In this document: one piece after another, positions 18,401 to 27,560 of the stretch
Layout: the number at the start of each line of letters is the position of its first letter
Numbering within the stretch: the first letter of the stretch is position 1
Position numbers and translations under genes: made by a program
Notes under the pieces: model-generated
What the model was told of the DNA's origin: nothing
Seen by the model: the letters and a program-made list of their open reading frames with translations, nothing else
Database searches by the model: none
Source of the DNA: Krasilnikovia cinnamomea
GTDB taxonomy: Bacteria; Actinomycetota; Actinomycetes; Mycobacteriales; Micromonosporaceae
Length of the DNA: 64,000 nucleotides
Assembly: GCF_004217545.1 (NCBI RefSeq)
Contig: NZ_SHKY01000001.1
Location: 4,340,001-4,404,000, forward strand
Direction of reading: 5' to 3'

Positions 18401-21086
18401 CCGCGTACGTGAGGGTCCCGGCGACCGCGAGGAAACCGACCGCCAGCGCCGGTACGGTCACGGCCTCCGTCGCCGGTGGCCCGTTGCCCCGGTCGTGCAT
18501 CGCCAGCATGGCCGTCACCACCGCGCCGGGCAGCGCCAGCGCCGCCGCCGCTGCCGCCCAGTCGCCGACCAGCCACGCGTACCGCGAGACGGGCACCTGG
18601 CGGGCCCCGATCGCGATCATCATGCCCGCTCCGGCGAGCGCGGTCAGCACCGCCGCGGTCAGCCAGGAGGCGCTGAGCGCGGCGGCCGCGCCGAACAACC
18701 CCACCACGCCGGCGCCGGCGATGTGCGCGATCGCAATGCGTCGGGTACGCGCCGCCAGACCCGCCGCCCCGAGCCCGATCGCACCGAGAACCAGCGGCCA
18801 CGGCGCCTGCGCCCACGGCAGCCCGAGCGACGCCGGTACGGCCAGCGCGGTGACCGCGATGCCCGCCACGGCACCCTCGTGCCGTACGTCGGCGGGCAAC
18901 GCCACCGCGGCCGCGACCGTGACCAGCAGTGCGCTGAGCGCCAGCAGCCACCCGGCCGGGGCGGCGCGGGCGATCACCTCGGCGTAGGCGGCCGTGTCCG
19001 CATGCCACACCGGCCGGGCCGCCTGCACCGGGGCCAGCGCGGCCCGCAGCGCGTCGAGTGCCACGAACAGCCCGACCATCGTCAACGCGCCCGCGGAGGC
19101 CAGTTGCGGTCCGCGCCGGACCTCCTCCGGGACCCGGTGGACCGCGATGCCCGTGATCGCGATGGCCGCGGCCGCCACGGCGAACATCCACGGTGGCGAG
19201 GCGACGTCCGCGATGCGCGCGCAGGCCGCGATGACCGCGAGGGTGAGCACCCCGCCCGTGACGTTGCGCGCGGTGACGTTGTCGAGCAGCCGGGCCGCGG
19301 CGTGGGCCACGGTGGCGGCCAGAACCAGGACGATGCCGGAGCGTACGGCGTCCGTGATCGCGTCCGCGCCGATCAGGGCGGCGCCCGAGTAGATCAGGGC
19401 GCCGGTGACCGCGGCCCAGAGCAGGGCGTAGGTGAGCTCGCGCAGCCACCCGCCCGACGCGGGGGCGGCGGTCTGCCCCGGCGGGACCGGGCCGGCTTCC
19501 GGGAACAGCCACGTCGGCGCCCAGTGCAGGCGGCTGGGGCTGGCGAGGGCCCCGATGATCAGATCCGGCTCCTCCGGCCGGGATTCCGGCCGCGGCGGCG
19601 CGTCCGAGGCCGGCTCGGCTGGATCCGGTGCCGTTGCTCCCGGAGCCGCGCCGGGGCCCGCCTCAGCCGGACTCCCCGGCCCGGCGCTGGCCGAGCCCGC
19701 AGCGGGTGCCCCTGAGGCGCCGGCTGAGCCCGCGCCCGCGCGGCCGGGGGAGGCGTCGCGGTCGGTGAAGTCGGTGGCCCCGGCGGCCCGGGCGGCGGCC
19801 GCCTCCGCCCGCGACCGGCGGCCGGCCGGGATCAGCCGGCTCACCAGTGGCCAGTGCGGCAGCAGCGGCCCCGTACGGATGACCGTGGTGAGCAGCAGCA
19901 GGTCGATGACGGCGACCGCGGTCAGGGCCACCCCCCAGCCGGCCGGGCTCTCGATCGCCGGGTACGCCAGCAGCGGCGCCACCGGCTGGAGCGCGACGAC
20001 CGTGCCGTACCGGGGGGCGCTCAGCCGGGTGCTGCCCGCGTAGACGAACGCGGCCACGGCGGTGATCGCGAAGGTGATGCCGAGGTAGAGGGTGACCGGG
20101 ATGGCGTGGCCGCCGACCAGTGCGCTGCCGTACAGCGCGTACACCGACATCGGCAGCAGCACGAGCCCGACGGCCGCGACGGTCTCGCCGGTCGAGGTCA
20201 GACCGCGCTGGGCGATGCGCGGCGCGACGAACAGCGCGGCGGCGGTGGCGATCCCGAGGACCAGGCTCCGGGCGATCGGGTTGCTGACGGCCACGCCCGC
20301 GAAGACGACCGCGGCCACGCCGAGCAGCAGTGCTCCGAGGCCGAGCAGGATGTTCTGTACGGACTGGGTCGAGGTCTCCGGGGGGTGCTCGTGCGGGTGC
20401 TCCTGATGCGGGGCGCGCGGTGGCCCCGGGTGCTCGCTGGGCGGGGGGCTGTCGAGCAGCGCGGTGCGCCCTTCACCGGCGGGCCGGGGCCTGCGGCCCT
20501 CCCCGGGGTACGCGCCGCCCGTCTCGCCCCGGGCGGGTGCCCGGCCGGCCGGTGGGGGCCGGCGGCCGGATCCCGGCGGCGGACCAGCGGGACGGGATCC
20601 CGGGCGCGGTGGCTGACCCACGCTGGCGCCCGGCCCGGAAGCCCCGGTGGGCGGAGACCCGGGGGTACGAGATCCGGTAGTGGGAGTCGCGGCGGTGGAA
20701 GATCCGGCGGTGGGAGATCCGGTAGTGGGAGTCGCGGCGGTGGAAGATCCGGCGGTGGGGGATCCGGCGGTGGGGGATCCAGCCGGGGAGGACCCAGCGG
20801 CCGGAGACCCGGCAGGGGCGGGGCTGGCGTCCGGAGACTCGGTGGGGGCAGGCCCGTCGTCGGTCGCCGGCCGGCGCCGGAGCCGTTGCCTGCGGGCGGC
20901 CTTCTTCGCCTTCTGTGTGTTGGCGTGGGCCAGGATGTCCCGCTGGAACTGCGCCGCCTGCAGCTTCGCCGCGAGCTGGGTGCGTTCCTTCGCGGCCGCC
21001 ATATCGCGGATCTTCAGCTCCGCGATCGAGGCGTCGATGCGGGCCAGCTCCTCGTCATAGCTGTCCGGCTGCTGCCCCTGCGCCAC
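15483..21086 (-). CDS. Giant multi-span membrane protein (resembles SCO7613-type proteins)
   Basis: An 1867-residue protein. Residues 1-65 form a charged coiled coil (DEELARIDASIAELK, AAAKERTQLAAKLQ). Residues about 75-240 are a Pro/Ser/Thr/Gly-rich linker with a 15-residue repeat (SPTAGSSTAATPTTG). The rest is dozens of Ala/Leu/Val-rich membrane spans with short loops and one further low-complexity insertion near 430-500. GTG at 21086 has GAGGAGG about 5 nt upstream. Similar very large actinobacterial membrane proteins are annotated after S. coelicolor SCO7613; that link is from memory and tentative. Function unknown. No partner gene is nearby; the 161 bases before its start hold its promoter region. 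Confidence 0.75.
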   Translation of the reverse strand: MAQGQQPDSYDEELARIDASIAELKIRDMAAAKERTQLAAKLQAAQFQRDILAHANTQKAKKAARRQRLRRRPATDDGPAPTESPDASPAPAGSPAAGSSPAGSPTAGSPTAGSSTAATPTTGSPTAGSSTAATPTTGSRTPGSPPTGASGPGASVGQPPRPGSRPAGPPPGSGRRPPPAGRAPARGETGGAYPGEGRRPRPAGEGRTALLDSPPPSEHPGPPRAPHQEHPHEHPPETSTQSVQNILLGLGALLLGVAAVVFAGVAVSNPIARSLVLGIATAAALFVAPRIAQRGLTSTGETVAAVGLVLLPMSVYALYGSALVGGHAIPVTLYLGITFAITAVAAFVYAGSTRLSAPRYGTVVALQPVAPLLAYPAIESPAGWGVALTAVAVIDLLLLTTVIRTGPLLPHWPLVSRLIPAGRRSRAEAAAARAAGATDFTDRDASPGRAGAGSAGASGAPAAGSASAGPGSPAEAGPGAAPGATAPDPAEPASDAPPRPESRPEEPDLIIGALASPSRLHWAPTWLFPEAGPVPPGQTAAPASGGWLRELTYALLWAAVTGALIYSGAALIGADAITDAVRSGIVLVLAATVAHAAARLLDNVTARNVTGGVLTLAVIAACARIADVASPPWMFAVAAAAIAITGIAVHRVPEEVRRGPQLASAGALTMVGLFVALDALRAALAPVQAARPVWHADTAAYAEVIARAAPAGWLLALSALLVTVAAAVALPADVRHEGAVAGIAVTALAVPASLGLPWAQAPWPLVLGAIGLGAAGLAARTRRIAIAHIAGAGVVGLFGAAAALSASWLTAAVLTALAGAGMMIAIGARQVPVSRYAWLVGDWAAAAAALALPGAVVTAMLAMHDRGNGPPATEAVTVPALAVGFLAVAGTLTYAAVFQVARREISLPLTIGTGLGAVALALAAILAPGATPPDVWVGALLLTAAGLLFFARSIDSGRRADRMLDGPDIAAAAATVAVCGALARVTALAFPHAPLVVAGLVVLAVALGVRALPEDWRRGPVRGLGLAGAVVGGIAAWQALSAGLRVIAAPGPLWASDLSQHAPTTGAWQAPIALVLVAMAAAAALPRPASYDIAAAAAAIATIGAPACFGLPWWAPLLVGGAVALAYGIGAVAAADPRAALARAGVAAAVAVHFVAVGLVRPWSTAVALAFVVLIGLVVATLCRTDVPLTGAEADPDGPASGYAADGEYAPGPAGRSAPAGPGWAASAGPARVDAPDWPRAEVADEEFALARDDTGMPRHRAQIGGAATASVLLAAPGLLAAIAAAQGRSTPVILTAALAASSLCLAVLALVARWIPQYLPWATAGLVGGATITAFVSLPTGYPTALYAATAALIGVIAELLRGATPAPGITVAPTNFWSERGYPRPRWTAIRPSGLRGRWLVDPATGAVMVALVPTVLALISLAPALKGALVDPLKQLNAIWQGPVTALTDPTQGNVDATGVLAAVLLTVAAALAATGFGGRPAEVVPVVLPGLAITLLIAPIGLNAAWPASTMAALVVFTIAMLGLALTPPPLSARSTLLGTTRTIVFVIGLLAGGAGLAGSLAAQRLTLFTLGSAVGVGLVGAIAGRTTHARILGWLFAAVMAQFFVLTVALVAGLTPAWAAFGVLTVGAALLILEATLPRLGRPEAAREAATVEWSGYASALLAGALALNSPRHLAALLAAWGAVLGLAASRPGRTAGNRRTLFWLAVGFEVVGWWLFMTLADVALPEAYTLPFAALALLVGVLEVRIRPELSSWAAYGPSLLAAFVPTTGIVLATDAGDLRELVLLLGGVVTLIIGSRLRQQAPVVVGAVVTAIAALHFAVTLVGPWLVLVPLGVGLLFLGATNENRRRTQERLRGALVRLR
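20671..20760. repeat. 45-bp tandem repeat, two copies, within the giant membrane protein gene
   Basis: A 45-bp unit is repeated twice with one mismatch at its last base (20671-20715 and 20716-20760). It is itself made of three related 15-bp subunits, and partial copies continue to about 20790. It encodes the 15-residue linker repeat, so copy-number change stays in frame. Confidence 0.7.
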
Positions 21087-21247
21087 GGCACCTCCTCGAC
21101 CGACCGGCGACGGGGAACCCGGGATCAGCGCGAGTGCCCCGCCGGTCGCATGTCCTTACTAGAGCATGCCGGTACGACACCTCATTAGAACAGGCTCACC
21201 GGGGTCGAGATCCATGGAAACGGCGGCGAAGCCGACAGGGAGTGCGC

Positions 21248-22687
21248 CTACGCCTGCGGGTGGGGGCGGCCCATGCCCCGGTACTGCCAGCCCGCGCGGG
21301 CCCACAGCGCCGCGTCCAGGCAGTTCCGGCCGTCGATCACGAGGCGCTGGGCGACGAGCTCACCCATGGCCTGCGGGTCGGCGTTGCGGAATTCCGCCCA
21401 TTCGGTGAGTACGCAGACCAGCTCGGCGTCCGTGACGGCCTCGGCCATCGTGGCGACGTAGCTCAGGCCGGGCTGGGCGGCGCGGGCGTTCTCCATGCCC
21501 TGCGGGTCGTACACCCGGACGTCGGCACCGGCCTTGGCGAGGGTGGCGGCGATGGCCAGCGACGGCGAGTCGCGTACGTCGTCGGAGTTGGGTTTGAACG
21601 CGGCGCCGAGCACCGCGATCCTGGTCCCGGACAGGTCCGGCCCGGCCGGGCCGGACCGGCGGCCGAGCAGCTCGGCGGCGAGCTGCATGACGCGGCCCCG
21701 GCGGCGCAGGTTGACCAGGTCGACCTCGTGCAGGAAGCGCAGCGCCTCGCCCGCGCCCAGCTCCTGGGCCCGGGCCTGGAACGCGCGGATGTCCTTGGGC
21801 AGGCAGCCACCCCCGAAGCCGACCCCGGCCTGCAGGAACCGGTTGCCGATGCGCGGGTCGTACCCGATGGCCTTGGCCAGTTGGGTGACGTCGCCGCCCG
21901 CGACCTCGCAGACCTCGGCCATCGCGTTGATGAAGCTGATCTTGGTAGCGAGGAACGCGTTCGCGGCGACCTTGACCAGCTCGGCCGTGGCGAAGTCCGT
22001 GACCACCAGCGGCACCTCGCGGTCCTCCGTGGCGGCCAGGTCGAAGACGCCCTTGTGCGCGGCGTAGAGCATGCCGTTGGCCCAGTCGGTCTTGACGCCC
22101 ACGACGATGCGGTTGGGGCGCAACACGTCCTCGACCGCGAAGCCTTCCTGCAGGAACTCCGGCGACCAGGCCACCTCGATCTGGAGCTGCGGGTCGGTGT
22201 GCTTGGCGACCAGCTGCTCGACCCACTCCGCGGTGCCGACCGGCACGGTCGACTTGCCCACGATCAGCGCGCGGCGGGTGAGATGGCGGGCCAGGTTGGT
22301 GACGGAGGTCTCCACGTACGTCAGGTCGGCGCCCATGCCGTCACCCCGCTGCGGGGTGCCCACGCAGATGAAGTGCACGTCCGCGAAGTCCGCCACCTCC
22401 TGGTACGAGGTGGTGAACCGCAGCCGCCCGGCCGCCAGGTTGGCCCGCAGCAGCTCGTCGAGGCCGGGCTCGTGGAACGGCACCTGCCCGCCCGCCAGCT
22501 TGGCTATCTTGGCCTCGTCGACGTCGAACCCGAGGACCTCGTAGCCCAGCTCGGCGAAGCAGATCGCGTACGTCGCGCCCAGGTAGCCCGTACCGAGGAA
22601 GCTCAGCCGGGGCCGTGACGCGCCCGACGGCGGGCTCACCTCGGAAAACGCCGTCGCTGTCTGCTTGGTCGGGTAGGGGATGGTCAC
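21248..22687 (-). CDS. ugd: UDP-glucose 6-dehydrogenase
   Basis: A 479-residue NAD-dependent enzyme oxidising UDP-glucose to UDP-glucuronate for surface polysaccharides. The Rossmann motif GTGYLG follows an extra 27-residue N-terminal stretch; GTPQRGDG, the catalytic GGGCLPKD (Cys near residue 290) and AFKPNSDDVRDSP are all present. GTG at 22687 has GGAG 6 nt upstream. It is divergent from the acyl-CoA dehydrogenase; the 179 bases between the starts hold both promoter regions. GDP-mannose dehydrogenase is a less likely alternative, because AFKPNSDDVRDSPS and the overall length fit UDP-glucose enzymes. Confidence 0.9.
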   Translation of the reverse strand: MTIPYPTKQTATAFSEVSPPSGASRPRLSFLGTGYLGATYAICFAELGYEVLGFDVDEAKIAKLAGGQVPFHEPGLDELLRANLAAGRLRFTTSYQEVADFADVHFICVGTPQRGDGMGADLTYVETSVTNLARHLTRRALIVGKSTVPVGTAEWVEQLVAKHTDPQLQIEVAWSPEFLQEGFAVEDVLRPNRIVVGVKTDWANGMLYAAHKGVFDLAATEDREVPLVVTDFATAELVKVAANAFLATKISFINAMAEVCEVAGGDVTQLAKAIGYDPRIGNRFLQAGVGFGGGCLPKDIRAFQARAQELGAGEALRFLHEVDLVNLRRRGRVMQLAAELLGRRSGPAGPDLSGTRIAVLGAAFKPNSDDVRDSPSLAIAATLAKAGADVRVYDPQGMENARAAQPGLSYVATMAEAVTDAELVCVLTEWAEFRNADPQAMGELVAQRLVIDGRNCLDAALWARAGWQYRGMGRPHPQA

Positions 22688-22866
22688 ACGAGTCTCCGCT
22701 CACTGCTGGGGGGAGTTCACTTTCTCACGGCGAACCGGTGCTGTCGCCCACCGCTTACCCGGTGGGGCGCCGGGGAAGCACCCTGCCGGGTTGGCCGCGG
22801 AGAGGATAGCCGTCGTACCCTACGCACCAGTAACATTTGCGCCGACCGTAGAGAGAGGGGCCCTAC

Positions 22867-24021
22867 ATGAGCGCGTTCGACGTTTACCAGCTGCCGGAGG
22901 ACCACGAGACCATCCGCGCGGCGGTACGCGAGATCTGCGACGCCCGGGTGGCCCCGAACGCGGCCGAAGCGGACGAGAGCGGCGAATTCCCCAAGGCCTC
23001 GTACGAGGCCCTGCGCTCGTCCGACTTCCACGCCCCGCACATCCCGGTCGAGTACGGCGGCGCCGGTGCGGACGCCCTGGCCACCGCGATCGTCATCGAG
23101 GAGGTCGCCCGCGCCTGCGCCTCGTCCTCGCTCATCCCGGCGGTCAACAAGCTGGGCACGATGCCCCTGCTGATCTCGGCGTCCGAGGAGCTGAAGCAGA
23201 AGTACCTGCCCGCCGTCGCCGCGGGCGAGGCCATGTTCTCGTACTGTCTGTCGGAGCCCGAGGCGGGCAGCGACGCCGCCGCCATGACCACCCGGGCGGT
23301 CCGCGACGGCGACTACTGGGTGCTCAACGGCGTCAAGCGGTGGATCACCAACGCGGGCGTCAGCGAGTACTACACCGTCTTCGCGACCACCGACCCGTCG
23401 TCGCGCTCGCGCGGCATCTCGGCGTTCGTGGTGGAGAAGTCGGACGAGGGGGTCAGCTTCGGCGCCCCGGAGAAGAAGCTCGGCATCAAGGGCTCGCCGA
23501 CCCGCGAGGTGTACTTCGACAACGTACGCATCCCGCTGGACCGCATGATCGGCGCCGAGGGCACCGGCTTCGCGACCGCGATGAAGACCCTGGACCACAC
23601 CCGGGTGACCATCGCCGCGCAGGCGGTCGGCATCGCGCAGGGCGCGCTGGACTTCGCCAAGGGGTACGTGCAGGAGCGCACGCAGTTCGGCAAGCCCATC
23701 GCCGACTTTCAGGGCGTGCAGTTCATGCTGGCCGACATGGGCATGAAGCTGGAGGCGGCCCGGCAGCTCACGTACGTGGCCGCGGGCAAGAGCGAGCGTG
23801 GCGACGCGGACCTGACCTACTTCGGTGCCGCCGCGAAGTGCTTCGCCTCCGACGCCGCCATGGAGATCACCACGGACGCGGTCCAGCTCCTCGGCGGGTA
23901 CGGTTACACCCGCGACTACCCGGTCGAGCGGATGATGCGCGACGCCAAGATCACCCAGATCTACGAGGGCACCAACCAGGTGCAGCGCATCGTCATGGCC
24001 CGCCAGCTGCTCAAGGACTGA
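22867..24021 (+). CDS. Acyl-CoA dehydrogenase
   Basis: A 384-residue flavoenzyme that introduces the alpha-beta double bond in acyl-CoA. Key parts: SEPEAGSDAAAM (FAD/substrate region), WITNAGVSEYY, GIKGSPTREVYFDNVRIP, the ERTQFGKPIADFQ helix, GGYGYTRDYPVERMMRDAKITQIYEGTNQ with the catalytic Glu in YEGT. This is the short/medium-chain type rather than the long FadE proteins. A purine-rich site (GAGAGAGGGG) precedes ATG 22867. The chain specificity cannot be read from sequence. A hairpin terminator follows directly. Confidence 0.92.
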   Translation: MSAFDVYQLPEDHETIRAAVREICDARVAPNAAEADESGEFPKASYEALRSSDFHAPHIPVEYGGAGADALATAIVIEEVARACASSSLIPAVNKLGTMPLLISASEELKQKYLPAVAAGEAMFSYCLSEPEAGSDAAAMTTRAVRDGDYWVLNGVKRWITNAGVSEYYTVFATTDPSSRSRGISAFVVEKSDEGVSFGAPEKKLGIKGSPTREVYFDNVRIPLDRMIGAEGTGFATAMKTLDHTRVTIAAQAVGIAQGALDFAKGYVQERTQFGKPIADFQGVQFMLADMGMKLEAARQLTYVAAGKSERGDADLTYFGAAAKCFASDAAMEITTDAVQLLGGYGYTRDYPVERMMRDAKITQIYEGTNQVQRIVMARQLLKD

Positions 24022-24025
24022 GGCG

Positions 24026-24071
24026 AAAGCCGCCGTCATTGACAGCAGTGCGCGTCACGGACGGCGGCTTT
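24026..24071 (+). terminator. Intrinsic-type terminator after the acyl-CoA dehydrogenase
   Basis: A perfect 11-bp stem, AAAGCCGCCGT (24026-24036) and ACGGCGGCTTT (24061-24071), with a 24-nt loop and a short T-rich end (TTTCTC). It starts 5 nt after the stop codon. Confidence 0.75.
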
Positions 24072-24092
24072 CTCGCTTGAAGGCGGTCTGAC

Positions 24093-24302
24093 GTGAGTGA
24101 GACGGCCCGATTCGAGCCGGTCACGGAAGAGGAACGAGAGGAAGCCCGGCGGGCCGTCGAGCAGCTCAAAACGGACCTGGCTGAGGCGGCGAAGCGGCCC
24201 CGTCCGCCGGTGTACAGCCCCGGCAAGTTCACCGAACCGCTCGGCCTCGACGCCAATGGGAACCCGCAGCCGCCGCTGACCCCCGGGGAGGCCACGCCCT
24301 AG
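24093..24302 (+). CDS. Small charged hypothetical protein
   Basis: A 69-residue open frame starting with GTG, with AAGGCGG upstream. The first half is a strongly charged, probably helical segment (VTEEEREEARRAVEQLKTDLAEAAK); the second half is proline-rich (RPPVYSPGKFTEPLGLD). The sequence has real-protein codon bias and no membrane span. It follows the terminator of the acyl-CoA dehydrogenase, so it would need its own promoter. Not recognised. The next 208 bases show no gene. Confidence 0.5.
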   Translation: MSETARFEPVTEEEREEARRAVEQLKTDLAEAAKRPRPPVYSPGKFTEPLGLDANGNPQPPLTPGEATP

Positions 24303-24510
24303 GCGAAGCCGACCGAGTTCCTCACCGTCGACGAAACCGTGGCCCGCTAAGGGTGGGCCGGGGTTCGCTCAGCGGCAGTCCGGTGACTCGGACTTATCGC
24401 CTGCCTGGCCGGATGGATGGGCTGATCAGATCGGATCAGCTGGCCGAGCTCGGTCGTGCCTGGGACTGACCCCGATCGACCGGAAACCCGCGGCTACCTA
24501 ACGCGCATCC

Positions 24511-26022
<1,512 letters not shown>

Positions 26023-26309
26023 GCAGCCCCCTGAGCCGGGCGCTGACCGTCGGCGAGCGGTGTCCGCGCCACACCCTCAGCTTCACCCACCTCGAGGACC
26101 GATGGGTCATCTCCGACCTTTGGCCCGGCCATGATCCCCGCGCGGGCAATCGCGAACCAGACAAAGCGGTCATGTGCCACACTGGCTGCATCACGCATGT
26201 GCCAGTTTCCGTACGGGAAAGACCAACCAGGAGGCCAGCGCCAAGGCCGACCAGCTCGTCGCGACGCTCGGCCTGCCCGAATCGACCTGACACCGGAGGC
26301 GGGCGTGGG

Positions 26310-26664
26310 GTCGACGGGCTGCGGTACAAGATCGCCGCACAGATGCCGAGAGTACGGACCGAACTTGCCGAACTGGTCTCCTACCGGTCCGTGGCCCGAT
26401 TCCCGGCAGTTCCCGGTCGAGGAATGCGAACGCGCCGCCACCTGGGTCAAGGACCGGTTCGCCGAGCTGGGCTTCGACAAGATGCAGCTGCTCACCACCG
26501 CAGACGGCAGCAGAGCCGTCCTCAGGCTGATTGTGGAAGGCCTGATGGGGGTCGAGGAGCCGCTCACCCCTATGCACGCTCCGAACGAGAGTGTCGACCC
26601 CGCCGAGATCGAACGCATGGCGCTGGCGGAGGCGCTGTTCCTGCAGCGGTACGCAACGACGTGA
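26310..26664 (+). pseudogene. Remnant of an M20-family dipeptidase
   Basis: Two ends of a dipeptidase survive without the middle. The N-terminal part reads MPRVRTELAELVSYRSVA, then shifts frame by one base within a C-run near 26395-26398, and continues RQFPVEECERAATWVKDRFAELGF. After TTADGSRAV it jumps to the C-terminal HAPNESVDPAEIERMALAEALFLQRYA. About 350 residues with the metal ligands are missing. The preceding 287 bases (26023-26309) hold no intact gene; one frame ends QEASAKADQLVATLGLPEST at 26290 and may be another gene tail. Confidence 0.75.
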
Positions 26665-26721
26665 CGGCCACCGGCTCCACGTGCCCCACCGCGGGCAACG
26701 TAGGGCCACTACGATGACGGC

Positions 26722-27354
26722 ATGAGCGCCGAGGCCTTCGGCAGGTATTTCCCTGCCGTCGTCACGCTCGACGACCTGGCCGCGATGAACGCGGCGGACC
26801 GCTACGGCCACCGGTACGAGCTGAGCCCTGAGGGCGCCCTGTCGGTGACGCCCCCGCCCGACTCCGAACACGCCGCGATCGCCAGCCGCCTCATGATCTG
26901 GCTGGCGGTTGCCGGCTGGCCCGCCGAGCAGGTGCTTCAGGCTGTTGGCATCAAGATTCCGGGGCCGGATGGTGGCGGCGGCCGGATTCCCGACCTCACG
27001 CTGTGGGCCCGGCCGCAGCCACCGGCTGTCTGGCTGGACCTCGCCGACCTCCTGCTGGTCGTGGAGGTCGTCTCGCCGGGATCCGCCTCGGCCGACCGGG
27101 TGGTCAAGCGGCTCGAGTACGCCGCTGCCGGTATCGCGCGCTACTGGGTGGTCGAGCGGGACCCGGCGCAGACCGTCACCATGCACTCCCTCGGCAAAGA
27201 CGGAACGTACGACGTGGCGGCCAAGGTCCCGCTGGCCTGGTTGCTGCAGACCGCGCCTGCCGACCACCAGCTGGGTACACATCACGGCCGTCCCCCGGGC
27301 GGTCGCAGCGCGCCGCATCACAGCCCGCGTTCCGAACCGTCCACGGGCCACTGA
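26722..27354 (+). CDS. Uma2 (DUF820) family PD-(D/E)XK nuclease-like protein
   Basis: A 210-residue protein of the Uma2/DUF820 family, a large set of nuclease-fold proteins common in actinobacteria and cyanobacteria. The core is recognisable: RYELSPEGALSVTPPP, GGGRIPDLTLWARP (the conserved PD), LLVVEVVSPGSASADRVVKRLEYAAAGIARYWVVE (E-V-x-S-P-x-S and the lysine). The last 35 residues (HHGRPPGGRSAPHHS) are low complexity and unlike the family end, which suggests a 3' frameshift or decay. It neighbours a wrecked gene. Endonuclease activity is inferred from the fold only. Confidence 0.8.
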   Translation: MSAEAFGRYFPAVVTLDDLAAMNAADRYGHRYELSPEGALSVTPPPDSEHAAIASRLMIWLAVAGWPAEQVLQAVGIKIPGPDGGGGRIPDLTLWARPQPPAVWLDLADLLLVVEVVSPGSASADRVVKRLEYAAAGIARYWVVERDPAQTVTMHSLGKDGTYDVAAKVPLAWLLQTAPADHQLGTHHGRPPGGRSAPHHSPRSEPSTGH

Positions 27355-27496
27355 TCACGAAGACCGCCACGCCGCCTGACCCCGCGCTATCAGATCTTGG
27401 GGACATGTGGTCCCGGTGTGACCTGAAGTCACCAACTTCTCGCGACCGGCGGCCATGCATGTGTCACGCACCGGCGAGGACTGCCACCGAGCCGCC

Positions 27497-27544
27497 GATC
27501 TTGGCGCCTAGTGGCCCCTTGAAGGGCCAGGAGCCTCCAAGATC
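27497..27544. terminator. Bidirectional hairpin between convergent genes
   Basis: Outer arms GATCTTGG (27497-27504) and CCAAGATC (27537-27544) enclose an inner stem TGGCCC/GGGCCA with loop CTTGAA. It lies between the ends of the Uma2 gene and the convergent Thr-rich protein gene. A hairpin with the same outer stem occurs at 43097-43142. Confidence 0.6.
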
Positions 27545-27560
27545 TTCAGGAGCGCGTGGT

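Noticed and set aside
13900..19512. Very long open frames antisense or out of frame to purK, purE and the giant membrane protein gene (both strands)
   Set aside because: Low-complexity Arg/Gly/Ala/His composition, no ribosome sites and perfect shadowing of real genes mark them as GC artefacts.
20641..20800. Regular repeats suggesting a CRISPR array
   Set aside because: Units are contiguous without variable spacers and encode a low-complexity linker in frame; no cas genes are near.
20671..21060. Gly/Val/Asp-rich plus-strand frame resembling a repeat protein
   Set aside because: It is the antisense of the Pro/Ser/Thr linker of the giant membrane protein, which has a strong ribosome site and continuous membrane-protein sequence.
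26200..26290. Reading frame ending QEASAKADQLVATLGLPEST as a gene tail
   Set aside because: Only about 25 plausible residues with no identifiable upstream part; mentioned as a possible remnant but not called as a gene.
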